Shown here in pieces: positions 1 to 10,119 of a stretch of 48,697 bases of DNA. Location of the stretch: NCBI GenBank assembly GCA_014904985.1, contig MU128974.1, forward strand, positions 210,750 through 259,446, given 5' to 3'. This DNA is from Hydnum rufescens UP504. Lineage: Eukaryota > Basidiomycota > Agaricomycetes > Cantharellales > Hydnaceae. Position numbers and translations under genes: made by a program. Under the pieces are notes generated by a model. The model was not told the origin of the DNA and made no database searches. It was given only the letters and a program-made list of their open reading frames with translations. Numbering within the stretch: the first letter of the stretch is position 1; every line of letters begins with the position of its first letter.

Positions 1-233
1 TCAGGCTATTGATGCTTTGAATGTGGCTCTGCCTGGCGAGTTGAGGGGTTCCAAAGGCCACACAATTCACAATCAGGTGGTGTCTCCCTGGTTTTGAAGT
101 GGACAGCTCGGATGATGAGGGGGATTTTGAACTTGAACCTCCACTTGTGCTTGCTGATAGTGCAATCCTTGCTGCTGCTGACTATACCCATCAGCAGGGA
201 CTCTCAAGTGATGAAGTTTCAGTCTAATGGCAC
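1..233 (+). pseudogene. 3' end of an unrecognised coding sequence with an acidic tail
   Basis: From base 2 the frame reads 31 codons and then stops at TGA (about 95-97); the same frame then continues open to a TAA near 225 with a Ser/Asp/Glu-rich stretch (VDSSDDEGDFELEPP). Acidic, Ser-rich C-terminal tails like this are common in fungal transposon-encoded proteins, but no diagnostic motif lies inside the window, so the family is unknown. The single stop may be decay or a base error. The 5' part lies outside the window. Confidence 0.3.
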
Positions 234-339
234 TGACAGTGAGGATGAGTGATTCCTTGACTCTAGATACTTTTTACTATGTACTACTATATCAATATCT
301 AGTTGTCTGTCCTATATTGACTCTAAGAAGTAAGGGGAC

Positions 340-560
340 TCCACTCTTAGAGACTCGGCCATATGCACAGGGCCCTGCTGTACACACAGGGGCCCTGCCA
401 TGCACACAGGGCCCTGCTGACATGCAGGGGCCCCTTCAGAGTAGGGTCTGAGGCCATTTCTAGGCTTAAACATGCCTGTGGGCCCTGGGCCCTACATCAA
501 GAGTGGGCCCCTCAGCATATGGCATGGATGATAATCATACATGAGGGTCCCTAGGGCCCC
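340..560. repeat. GGGCCC-rich short repeat cluster
   Basis: The motif CAGGGGCCCTG and close variants (CAGGGCCCTGCTG, TGGGCCCTGGGCCC) recur roughly every 20-40 bases. A similar GGGGCCCC-rich stretch lies at about 3,380-3,440, on the other side of composite element 1. No coding support is seen. Confidence 0.6.
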
Positions 561-564
561 CATG

Positions 565-615
565 GAAATGTATCTTATTAGACTAGATAAATGCAAGGCT
601 AATGATATCTAATTA
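565..615. repeat. Short inverted-repeat motif, copy a
   Basis: ATTAGACTAGATAAATGCAAGG is followed by TATCTAATTAGAC, so the ends are imperfect inverted repeats of about 13 bp around an AAATGCAAGGCT core. The same motif occurs at 3,452-3,502. With the GGGCCC-rich flanks it forms a direct repeat on either side of composite element 1. It may be a small MITE or a duplicated flank. Confidence 0.45.
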
Positions 616-710
616 GACATGGATAATTGCTGACAGCCTGGCTGCATGTCTATTTGGGCCCTGGCAGGTTGGCCTTCGTCGTTTGCTGATCCCTAGGACC
701 AGGTCATGAT

Positions 711-817
711 CTATATGAAAGGTGCTGTGTTAGTAAACAAGTTCAAAGCAGCACAAAGAGAGCAGCTTTCACTGCTCTTTTTGTGCTGTTGTATCTACTA
801 CGATAAAAAAAACTCAC
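711..817 (-). other. Intron-like hairpin unit, left arm of copy 1
   Basis: Reading the minus strand: donor AAG|GTGAGT at 817, hairpin at 750-787, TACTAACA branch-like motif at about 735-728 and CATATAG acceptor at 711. Length 107 bp. An exon-like hairpin of the CCACACACC class lies just upstream on the minus strand (822-855). Confidence 0.6.
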
Positions 818-1506
818 CTTGTGACCACACACCCGCATCAGCGGGTGTGTGGTCATCTTTCCTTCTTTGGGTGGTTTCCCTGTTAGGTGGTGGTTGCGAG
901 AGAAAGAAACACAACTCAACACTGGCAATTGCCGGCATCCAAAAAGCACCCAAGTGCAGTGTCATGACTACAGTATGAATTAGTAGCAAGTGACTAAATG
1001 TAGAATAAATACCATATAATTAATACTTGTCGAAAGGAAATAAAGAGGCCATAACAATGAGTCAGAGTTCACTAAGGCATGCACATTGCAAAGTGGATTG
1101 GGCGATTTCTATGCTTCACAATCAGCTCAAATTTAAATATATGGTGGAATATATGTACCCTACATATATTCCACCAATATATTTAAATTTGAGCCAATTG
1201 TGAAGCATAGAAATCACCCAATCCACTTTGCAATGTGCATGCCTTAGTGAACTCTGACTCATTGTTATGGCCTCTTTATTTCCTTTCGACAAGTATTAAT
1301 TATATGGTATTTATTCTACATTTAGTCACTTGCTACTAATTCATACTGTAGTCATGACGCTGCACTTGGGCGCTTTTTGGATGCCAGCAATTGCCAGTGT
1401 TGAGTTGTGTTTCTTTCTTGCACCTTACGCAACCACCTAACAAGGAAACCACCCAAACAGGAACTAGACGACCACACACCCGCTGTTGCGAGTGTGTGGT
1501 CACTAG

Positions 1507-3038
1507 GTGAGTTTTATTTTGGAATAGCTACAACAGCGCAAAAAGAGCAGCAAAGCAGCTCTTTTGCACTGCTTTTACTTCTTAACTGACGCCCTTTTTG
1601 TTTAAATCTAGGTCTCATCTTTCACACAACAAATAGCAACACAAAACCCCAGTAGCCCCAGGTATCAACACCAGGCCAGTAAGAATGGGGATGACCCATA
1701 TAATGACCTACCCAAACAAGAGTCCACACCTGAAAAGCAGGACGGTGTGTGGCCACAGTGAAACGAGGTACCACACACCCACCATGGTGGGTGTGTGGTA
1801 CTATATGATTGTTTTTTTTTTGTTATTTTATTTTATTTTGTGGTGCAAGAAGAGCAGCGTAAGCTGCTCTTCTTGCAAAGTTTTAATGATTTAACTAATA
1901 TTATTTATTTTCTAGATCTTGAACTCAAACCAGTATGAACCCGCAGAGCCAAACCCTGCGACCCCAAACCTGCCCAACGAATGCCTGCCAATGAACGCCC
2001 ACCCCACAAATGCCCACCCAATGAACACCCGCCCAACGAAAACTCGCCATACAAACACCACCCGCCCGCCAAAACCCAACAATCCGCCAAACGAGCACGG
2101 GCCAAACAGCCTCCCACCAAACCAAACTTTCCAAACCACACACCTGCCAAAGTGGGTGTGGTAATATTAGGTACGTCTAATCCCACTGGTGCCAAAAGAG
2201 CAGCAGAAGCTGCTCTTTTGGCACCTCTGTTTTCTTTTTTTTTACTAATGTATTATTATTCGTTCTTCTAGGTCTTTTCCCTCCATGAAGACCCACCCGA
2301 CGAGGACATTGTGTACCATACACCCGCTTCGGTAGGGGTGTGGTACTAGTAGGTGAGTTTTTTTATTTATTATGCAGTGTACCACGATGCCAAAAGAGTA
2401 GCCCTGGCTGCTCTTTTGGCATTGCCTTTGTTTTTTTTCTTTACTAACATATCATTATTCTAGGTACATTTTACTGCATGACACCCGACCCGATGAATGC
2501 ACAGATCAGGCCCAGGGCAAAACATGGGACCATGCAGCCACCCATACCCCCGATCCTCAACTTCCTGCAACATATATGAGGACAAAACAAATATGGCGCC
2601 ACACACCTGCTTCGGCGGGTGTGTGGCAATATTAGGTGAGTTTCCCCCCCTATGGGTGTGTGACGATGCCAAAAGAGCAGCACCAGCTGTTCTTTTGGTG
2701 TTGCCTTTGTTTTTTTTTTCTTTACTAACATACTATTATTCTAGGTATCTCCACTGCCCGATATCTGACTCGACAAATGCACAGACCAGGTCCAAAGCAA
2801 AACATGGGACTGCACTGCCCCCATACCCCCGACCCTCGATTTTCCGCAACAACGAAACATGAAACAAATATGGTGCCACACACCCGCCAAAGTGGGTGTG
2901 TGGCAATATTAGGTTAGTTTTTTGATTATGAGGTGTACCATGATGCCAAAAGAGCAGCACCTGCTGCTCTTTTGGCATTCCCTTCAAAATTTTTTCCTTT
3001 ACTAACATATTAATCTTATTTTTACTTATTTAATCTAG
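1507..3038 (+). other. Array of intron-like hairpin units, plus sense
   Basis: Clear units (donor to acceptor): 1507-1611, 2171-2271, 2353-2463, 2636-2744 and 2913-3038 (101-126 bp). Donors are GTGAGT, GTACGT or GTTAGT. Branch-like motifs are TTAACTGAC or TACTAAC/TACTAAT about 18-30 bases before a CTAG acceptor. Both junctions usually read TAG|GT. A sixth unit ends at 1915 but its donor is unclear (near 1797). Each unit holds a second hairpin between donor and branch: 1535-1573, 1843-1877, 2188-2226, 2385-2422, 2666-2702, 2943-2978. The exon-like stretches (81-172 bp) end in a CCACACACC-class hairpin. The two exon-like stretches at 2464-2635 and 2745-2912 are recognisably the same sequence. 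All exon frames carry stops or change frame between copies, so no protein is supported. Confidence 0.6.
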
Positions 3039-3451
3039 GTTATCATACAATAGATACTGCCTGCAACATCCCCCCCCTTTGAAAACTGACCGAACCCCCA
3101 ATGAGGCAAGGGAAGGTACCACACACCCACTAGGGCAGGTGTGTGGTGCTACTAAGTAGTTTCCTGTGAATTTTTAAATAAATAAATAAATAATAAACAA
3201 GTCAATAAGAATGAAACATGGGATTCCCCCATCATAAACAATGAGAAAATAATAACTGTGATTGGCCCAATAAGCCCATGTAGCCTGCTGACCCATTCAG
3301 GGGTCTTCCCAGGCCTTCCAGCACCTATCCTGATACCCCCCTTGTATATGACTTCTCCCTGGTCATTTTCTAAGTTCAGAGCCAGGGGCCCCTGCCTGAA
3401 CCACAGAAATCAGGTTAGCCGGCCCCAGGGGCCCCAGCATCAAAACCTCTA

Positions 3452-3502
3452 GTTAGACTATATAAATGCAAGGCTCGTAATATCTAACTAGACCTACATT
3501 TG
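3452..3502. repeat. Short inverted-repeat motif, copy b
   Basis: TCTAGTTAGACTATAT and ATATCTAACTAGAC flank an AAATGCAAGGCT core. This is the second copy of the motif at 565-615 and lies immediately before the copia remnant. Confidence 0.5.
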
Positions 3503-4029
3503 TGGCTGACTGAGTTGGGCAGGCCACAGGGTTCTATTTGATGGAAACATGTGTAGGATCAAGAATTCCAAGGGTGCCATCATTGGTGAAATCCCAGTCA
3601 GTGGAAATGGTCTATACAAAGTCAAGCATGCCAGTATGGCAGCTGGGGCCATGAACGAAATGGTAAAACTCTCCAAACTCCATAAATGACTGGGCCATAT
3701 TTCCATTGACACAATCCATTCCCTCATTAAAAATAATGTCATTCAAGGCATCAAACTCATTGATGACCTAAATGAATTCACTTGTGATTCATGTGAATAT
3801 GGGAAGGCCACATGGAAAGTCATTCAGAAGGAATGGGTGGCACCACTTGCATCTTCTTTCAGTGATGAAATTCATATGGATGTTTGGGGACCATCGCTAA
3901 TTAATTCATTGGGTGGGTGCTCATATTATGTCACATTTACAGATGACACCACCTGATATTCAAAGATTCGGGTCATATGCACAAAGGAAGAAGCCTTTGG
4001 TGCTTATAAGGACTATGCAGCATGGGCGA
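3503..4029 (+). pseudogene. Ty1/copia pol fragment: GAG-pre-integrase and N-terminal integrase
   Basis: Conceptual translation shows a GAG-pre-integrase domain with the zinc-binding pattern (LGHIS about 3,690-3,705; CDSCEYGKAT about 3,788-3,817). The start of the integrase core follows, with the first catalytic Asp in DVWGP (3,879-3,893), then a SYYVTFTDD motif. A stop at the conserved LHK-LGH position and other changes show decay. The frame is cut at 4,029 by an LTR-like insertion and resumes at 5,484 in the same motif order. In copia elements this protein binds and integrates the cDNA; here it is a relic. Confidence 0.85.
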
Positions 4030-5479
4030 TATAGAAGAAGGATTGGGAGCTCTGATGACTGTCAAATCAAACTCTGGTTCGGCCAGTGTGTAGATGGGAG
4101 ACTATATTTCTGTTTTTATTCAATGGGCTGGTTCGCTCTGATGGTTGATCACTCTCTAACAAGTTGTCTATGGAATTCTGTGATGGTAAGGTGATGGTAT
4201 GGACCAGCTATAGTCAATGATATATCGTGGGATGCTTGTGAAAGGCTTATACATGTTGTATTGAACTGTTTACTGCTATTTGTGTGTACCTATTTGTGTC
4301 CTCCTGGTCAAAATGCGGATTCTAAAGAGGGTTCTGGACTAGTTTAAGCTTGATTCAGTGTGTCAATGTATTTCTTTCTTCTTCTGACTTGACTTTGTTA
4401 TTACTCACCTTTCCTTGGATGTCCAGCAACTCTAACCTTAGGTCCTGCAACTATCCTTGGCTTAGTATTTTGCATAGAGGGCTTCCAGTGACTTAGTCTT
4501 AACAACCTTGTATATGACTTAGCTCCAGATGGCTTTAGATCAGTACTCTCTTCAGATGCAAGCAGATTTGTAGACAGTAGTATATTCCAGTAGTGAGGAG
4601 ATGGGGGGATACAGGAAAATCTACCAGCTTTTATACCTTTCTGAAGGTGGCTGTGTTTAAAGAATATGACTCATTCCTAGGTGAGTCATTCATAAAGTGG
4701 TTGCAAGGAAGGTGAGTCATTCATAAACAGAACAAAAGGGTAGTCAAGGAGGTGTTATCTTTCTTATCTGTGAAGTTCTAGAAGTTATTTGCGGCAATGG
4801 GAGATGAAATCAAAGGATATTTCCAAGTTTTTTTGGAGATTAATTTGTTTGTAGTCCAGTGGTTAAGATGTTTTTGTTGCTGGTTGATAATGGGGACAAG
4901 TGCATGGGATGGGATTCGATGTAGAAACTACAGTTTGCATCTGTAATAGACGTTCTTGGTATCATTCGATGCGGATTTTTAACAGCTTTCTGGGCGCAGT
5001 AATTTCGAGCAGATCAGATGCGAACTGATAGAGAAATTCATAAAATACTGATGGGTGTTGATTCTGATAATAATATTGTTCTATAGAGCTCAGTTTTGAT
5101 CTGTTCTTCGCGTGCTCAGTACCGTTGGATGCGGATTTTCTATATCTTTCTAGGAAAGGTTATTCTGAGAGGATTGGATGTGAACTGATGGAGGAATTCA
5201 TTTTTTACTGGAAATTCCGGATTTTGACAGTAATATTGGTCTGGAGAGTGCATTTTTGGTCCATTCAACTTGTGTTTGGTACCATTCAAAAGGTGTAAAT
5301 CGTGGCTATCCAAGAGTTATATGGGCGTACCCTTCCGATCAAAACTGATGGAGTAATCGAATGAACTCTGTTTTCATGCATAGCCATAATTAATTTCATA
5401 ATAGGTCACATGATCATTCCAATGGCTGGGATCAATGGATATTCGCATTTTCTGATACTGGATGTTTTTATCTTCCACA
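4030..5479 (-). mobile_element. LTR-like element with CG-centred 4-bp target duplication, copy 1
   Basis: A 1,450-bp insertion in the copia integrase. On the minus strand it begins TGTGGAAGATAAAAACATCC and ends CTTCTTCTATA, flanked on both sides by GCGA (4,026-4,029 and 5,480-5,483). Removing it restores the integrase frame, which fixes the ends. It has no ORF of note. It holds several TGACTCA sites, a TATA-like site and tRNA-like A and B box motifs. The most economical reading is a solo LTR of a large LTR retrotransposon, although the 3' end is TA rather than CA. Confidence 0.8.
4852..4925 (+). promoter_or_regulatory. tRNA-like A-box/B-box pair inside the LTR-like element
   Basis: TAGTCCAGTGGTTAAGA (about 4,855-4,871) resembles a pol III A box, and GGGATTCGATG (about 4,911-4,922) resembles a B box, spaced like those of a tRNA gene. 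The pair is antisense to the LTR-like element and is retained in its other copies. I could not fold a complete cloverleaf, so this is not called as a tRNA gene. Confidence 0.35.
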
Positions 5480-5483
5480 GCGA

Positions 5484-6430
5484 AGACCCAGCATGGTGTC
5501 CAAATCAAATGGCTGCACTCAGACCGAGGTGGTGAATACACAAGTTTGGCATTCACAGAGTTCCTGCGTACTCAGGGGACCAAACAGTGTTTAACTACAC
5601 ACAATATGCCACAACACAATGGTGTTGCTGAGTCCCTGAATTGGAGGATTCTTGAATGAACTCAGGTCATGCTACATCAATCCCAGATGCTGAAAAGCCT
5701 TTGGGGTGAAGCAGTGAATTGGGCCATATGGCTCAAAAATTGTACTTCCACTCAGGTCCTTGGCCACATGACTCCTTTCGAATGACTTATGAAAGAGAAA
5801 CCAAGCCTGGCAAATGTCCCTATTTGGGGCCAGCAAGTCTGGGTCCACAATGACTCTGGGTCAAAATTGGATGAATGCATGAATGAAGGGTTTTGGGTAG
5901 GCTATGATAATGATAGCCTGCATGCTCACAGAATTTATTGGAAAGGGCAGAACAAGATCTCAGTTGAATGAAACATCAAGTTTATTGTGCTGATGATTGA
6001 AATTCCCTTCAATAAACCAAGCACTGGCACTCAGCCACACCCAGTAGTCACCAAAACCCTGCTGCCAGCTCCATCTGCTACACCACCACCCCATGCCAAC
6101 CCAACTGAGTCAGATGATGGGATCACACAGAAGATGGGCCAACCACACCTGTCCAAGCACCCCGGCTCCTTGAAATACCTTCGGCACCAAACCTGGATTG
6201 GATTATTCAACCTGAATGGTGATCCACTCGTGCCCACAAACCCTCCCAGTATGTACAATGCCTTGAGCAGGGCGAAGGTACAGTACATGGCTATCTGCAT
6301 TCGAAACCTGACAGCCAAATCCCTGGTGTCAGGGGGAGCAATCCCACATCCAGAAACACTGACAATGTGAATTCTTTTGTCAATGACACCATGTATTATA
6401 TGGAATTCAATAATGTTGCACTACAGGACC
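5484..6430 (+). pseudogene. Ty1/copia pol fragment: integrase core to linker
   Basis: Continues the integrase after the insertion. The second catalytic Asp is in HSDRGGEY (5,516-5,539) and the Glu is in NGVAESLN (about 5,620-5,643). WGEAVNWA and the GYDNDS / HRIYW region of the C-terminal domain follow, then a Pro-rich linker (about 6,010-6,110). At least three in-frame stops interrupt it (TGA near 5,657, 5,781 and 5,969). It is interrupted near 6,440 by a short CpG-richer insert. Confidence 0.85.
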
Positions 6431-6439
6431 TGAATGGCA

Positions 6440-6645
6440 ACCCCATGTTAAGAGTGGATGTCTCTTAGCTAGAAACACTTATTATTGTCGAGCGATATGC
6501 TCGGTATTTATATACAAAATGTAATGCTAGAATGTTCATTTAAGTCCGTACTCCACGGTCCGCTGACTATGCCGACTGCGCTGGCTAATTTAGCTGTGTT
6601 CCGATGTTTCCGGAATGTTTCCGATTTATTTCCTTGTCGGGATGT
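6440..6645. other. Short CpG-richer insertion of unknown origin within copia pol
   Basis: About 200 bases separate the integrase linker from the reverse transcriptase and match neither. They keep many CpGs (TGTCGAGCGATATGCTCGG; TTTCCGGAATG; CTTGTCGGGA), unlike the CpG-poor remnant around them, which suggests a younger insertion. It may be an LTR fragment, since it starts TGTCGAG, but the ends and target duplication are not clear. Confidence 0.35.
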
Positions 6646-6955
6646 GCTCCATCCAATACCCCAGATCACTGGAAGAGGCAAAATTGAGGACCAATTGGCC
6701 AGAATGGGAGAAGGCTACCAATACCAAGCTCAAAACTGTTGAGGATGCTGGAACATACAAAGAAGTGCTGAGACCCCAAGGTAAAAACATTGTTGACTGC
6801 AAATTGGTTTTTAAGATCAAGCACAAGGCCGATGGTAGTATTTTAAAATACAAGGCATGTCTTGTTGCTCATGGTTTCACTCAAATTTACAGCATTGACT
6901 ATTATGAAACCTATTCTCCCATGGCCCGAATGGCAAGTTTTTGGATGATGTTGGA
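6640..6955 (+). pseudogene. Ty1/copia reverse transcriptase, N-terminal part
   Basis: The RVT_2-type start is recognisable: a TWPEW-like motif, then VFKIKHKADG and YKACLVAHGFTQ, and a YYETYSPMARM motif near 6,900-6,935. These match the opening of copia reverse transcriptases in order. It is interrupted at about 6,950 and resumes near 8,300. Confidence 0.85.
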
Positions 6956-8285
6956 GGACAAATCCCTACTACATGCAAACCCCATCTGAGGGCAATTTTT
7001 CAAACAAATGAGCCATTTTCCATGTCAATCCGGATGTCAATTCCCATGCTGTCATTCATTTGAGAACAAGCCCAAATGCCATATGTCTAAAACCCACAAA
7101 TCCATGCCACTCCTTTATTTGCACACGAGCCAATTTATTGCGTATCTGAGGCACTTCAACAGGCCACCCTAAATTCCACTTCTTTATGCCACGTCTCAAT
7201 GTGGCAATAGCAATTCAACTTGCTTGCTTTGTTTGACCTTCAATTAGTCTCCACTTCTGATACATGCTTCCTGTTGCCTCAAGGGTGACTCTAACAAATT
7301 GTGATTATGTATCACAATGGATTACACACCCAGGCCTTGATTCTGACTTGCGGACTTGTCACATGACAAATAGGGGCTAATGTGGTGCTCTCAAGGAGTA
7401 AATGTAGAATATCTCCCTCAATTTTGATCAGATTGACTCGGCAAGATAGCTCCCAGAAAGCTACAATTTACACCTCTCAGAAAATACCAAACACGAGCCG
7501 AACGAATCAAAAATGCACCTTCCAGGTTGATTTTACTATGTGTTTCATATTTCCCTTCAGTATTTTTTGAATTTATCCATCGGTTTTGATCCAATTCATT
7601 TGAATCAAGCACTCCTAGAAAGATTTCAACAGTCTGCATCCAACGGTACCAAGGGAAAAACGATCTGATAAGAACTTGGCTCTCTACAATTTAACTCCCC
7701 CATGTCTCATTCCATTATTGCCTCTGCTTTTTTTTGATTATTAATGGCAATTATTCTCTGCCCCTCTTATATCCAACCAAGGGTACATCTAGGACGACCA
7801 GTTCCACCATTCCCCAAGGGATTCTGTTCAGTAGGAGAGGAGGAATAGCTTGGTTAAGCCATATTCCCCTATTCTGACTTGATTTTGGAATATCTCCTTC
7901 AGTTTTGAAGCTTTTGACTTGATTTCTTTTTCATCATTTTTGCCTTAATCCCACATTTCTTCTGGTTACCATAGGATTTTTCTGTGATGTATATTAAGTG
8001 CAGGAGATGCGAATTTCTATAGTTTTCCCCCTCCCCAGTTTTGAGGCACTGATGTATTGCTACTGGTTCCTTGGGTGGATTCCACCAAGACTACTACACT
8101 TTGTCTAGGGCCTCAAGAGGAGAGCCTTAGGGTGTGGTTTTGTGACCCATATTCATTCTTTATTCTATTGCTTGAGCAGGTGTTGCTTACAGCATTAGAG
8201 TTATATCACCAAAGACCTTCATTCCTTTGAGCCTCAACATTTGGATTGATCCTGTGGTCCCCTCTTTTTGTTCTTGATTCCATAT
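6956..8285. mobile_element. Insertion in the copia reverse transcriptase, related to the 1.5-kb LTR-like family
   Basis: About 1.3 kb interrupt the reverse transcriptase. The part at about 7,425-7,690 aligns in plus orientation with the first third of the LTR-like family (compare 27,000-27,230), sharing CATCCAACGGTACC-type blocks and the order of motifs, but is strongly diverged. The rest has no recognisable coding content, and the exact borders and target duplication could not be set. Confidence 0.5.
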
Positions 8286-8289
8286 TGTG

Positions 8290-8760
8290 GACTGTGGCTG
8301 GATTCCCCCCTTCGTTTCCCACTTACAATGATCATTGCAATCACAGCCAAAAAGGACTGGGAGATCAATTCATTTGATTTCAATGGTGCCTATCTAAATG
8401 GCAAATTGGACCCTGATGAGGAAATTTACATGCAATTCCCCCTAGTTACAAACCTTGGGGTACGAATACAATCCTGTGATTATGGAAGACCCTTTATGGT
8501 CTTAAACAAGCCAGCTGACACTGGTACGATTCACTCTTGTGGGCCCTTACCAATATCGGATTCAGCATGAGCCAAGCTGATCCCAGTGTTTTTCATACCG
8601 AGGAAGAGGGACAGCCACTTATACTGGCAATCCATGTTGACAATTGCACATTTACAGGTCCATCGAGAAGGTTACTTGATGCATATAAGGAGAAAATAAA
8701 TGCTAAGTACTCAGGCTGGTCAGACACTCTTGGGGGCCTTAAAAGGTATGTCATTTTGAT
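8290..8760 (+). pseudogene. Ty1/copia reverse transcriptase, central part
   Basis: The motifs DWEINSFDFNGAYLNGKLD and EEIYMQ (first catalytic Asp region) are followed, after a frameshift near 8,470-8,530, by IGFSMSQADPSVF and ILAIHVDN (8,624-8,644). The usual VDD of the active site reads VDN, and frameshifts separate the blocks, so the enzyme is dead. The tail to 8,760 keeps a YKEKINAKY motif. Confidence 0.85.
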
Positions 8761-9136
8761 ATCTGTATAGTGCCTGATAGGCTTGTATTATGTTTGATAT
8801 CAAAAAGTGATCAAAAGAATATTTGATAGCAAAAGAGTCGGGTTTTGAGCTCAAGTTGAGCTCAATTTGAGATCAATTCTGGAACTTGTAGAATTCTGCA
8901 CTGGCCAACCTGTCAATTACCTAAATAAGAAATTATGTAATCCACCCAAAAAAGCGGTGCCATAAGCATGCAATGATAGTATTATGTAATATTAAATTAC
9001 ATAATTTGTTGATGATATAATTAAATATATTATATAATACATATTGTATAATACATATTACCTAATATACATAATTACCTAATTAATTACACAATCCAGG
9101 CTGCATAACCACACCAGTGTGGACAAGAGGGGGCAC
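8761..9136. other. AT-rich decayed 3' part of the copia element with polypurine tract
   Basis: No coding frame survives. TTATGTAAT-type motifs and ATATTATATAATACATATT repeat at about 8,930-9,090. A polypurine stretch, AAGAGGGGG (9,125-9,133), lies directly before the LTR, where second-strand priming would start. Confidence 0.55.
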
Positions 9137-9677
9137 TGTAATATCATGTTATTCGACTTCAAATATATGTGGGAGTTGTCATTAGACAAGGTGGAGTTGA
9201 CATTCCTGTAAACAGAGGAGAGAGGGTAATCCTCCCACTCTAGGCACTGGCTTCACCTCATACGTGGGAGAAGCAGAGGGAGAGGGGAGAGGAATAAGGG
9301 AGGTGTGGTAGTAGCTGGCTAAGGGGCCAGACTACTATCTAAGGAGGCAAGGGAATAGTCAGCTAGTAGGTCAGAGAAGAGACTCACTTAGTAGAGTCAC
9401 GCTTGTATGTGACTCTCCCTTATCCTTTGCAACACCGTGCTCTATGGCAATGGTTCAGGTAGCTTAGTTGGGTGGGTCGTAATGCAACTCAGTCATGTGG
9501 CTGTGTAGTTTCACAGGTCTCGCGAGAGTGAAGAAGTCTGGGCAAAAAGATGGATTTGATTCCACTGCATTAGCAACTTAGAATTGTCATGGCCATGCTA
9601 TTACATAATAGTACAGATGAAGGATGGACATAGGGGATGACAGCTATGTACATACAAACCCTGAGCACTATATTACA
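9137..9677 (+). mobile_element. 3' LTR of the copia element
   Basis: 541 bp bounded by short inverted ends, TGTAATAT at 9,137 and ATATTACA ending at 9,677, and preceded by a polypurine tract. These are the expected features of a copia LTR (TG...CA). No matching 5' LTR is present upstream of 3,503, so the element is 5'-truncated. Confidence 0.7.
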
Positions 9678-9779
9678 GGCACCCCTGCCCCAGACCAACT
9701 AGAGGGGTGGGGAGGGGTTAGGGGGACCCACCAGAGGGGATGGGGGCTCCTGGGTGTGCACTTGGGGGGACCCTATAAT

Positions 9780-10040
9780 GGGGGGTCAACAGGTCAGTAA
9801 AAAAATCAATAGTAGTGCAAAAAGGGCAGCCAGAGGCTGCCCCTTTTACACTAGAGTAGCTAAGACTATAATTACATACCTTAACACCACACCCCAGTCT
9901 ATACTGGGGTATGGTGGCTTGTCCTGGGCCTTGGTAGATGGAGGTGGTGGTGTTGCACAACAGAAACAATTTTCTGGCAATTGCCAGTAAATTGAACCCA
10001 GGACTCAACACCAGCAATTGCCCAGTTTCAAAGGCAAGCC
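9780..10040 (-). repeat. Diverged hairpin-array unit between copia and the 2-kb palindrome
   Basis: Contains a class-2 hairpin in variant form (GCAAAAAGGGCAGCC...GGCTGCCCCTTTTAC, about 9,813-9,850). A class-1 hairpin with an ACCACACCCCAG...CTGGGGTATGGT stem lies at about 9,889-9,914, with a minus-strand GTATGTAAT donor-like site between them. CAATTGCC motifs at 9,976 and 10,014 are as in the arms of copies 1 and 2. It is a separate, old relative of the array element. Confidence 0.5.
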
Positions 10041-10119
10041 ACCTGCTGCTATGAAAAAGCCTAAATGTGGTAACTAGATAGACCAATAAAAAAGGGTAGA
10101 TTAGATAATACTCCATAAT

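Larger units (their letters stand above)
645..3295. mobile_element. Hairpin-array palindromic composite element, copy 1
   Basis: Seen directly: a near-perfect inverted repeat centred at about 1,160, with arms matching from roughly 740-1,155 and 1,165-1,580. Intron-like hairpin units run outward on both sides, minus-sense to the left and plus-sense to the right. The right arm carries six or seven units to about 3,155, then an (AAAT)n tract and a module (3,260-3,290) that is the reverse complement of modules at about 12,690 and 24,770, next to arrays of the opposite sense. The left arm continues to about 645 by similarity to 17,740-17,820. There is no ORF longer than about 120 codons and no transposase, so it is non-autonomous if mobile. 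Its outer ends and target duplication are not resolved. Confidence 0.6.

Noticed and set aside
1905..2271. Overlapping ORFs on both strands and recurring HTPAxxGVW peptides as a protein family
   Set aside because: The peptide is the translation of the class-1 hairpin; its frame differs between copies and stops interrupt the exon-like parts.
2385..2730. Hairpins followed by T-runs as intrinsic bacterial terminators
   Set aside because: The host is a eukaryote by intron structure and gene content, and the T-run is followed at fixed distance by a branch-like motif and CTAG, which fits a polypyrimidine tract.
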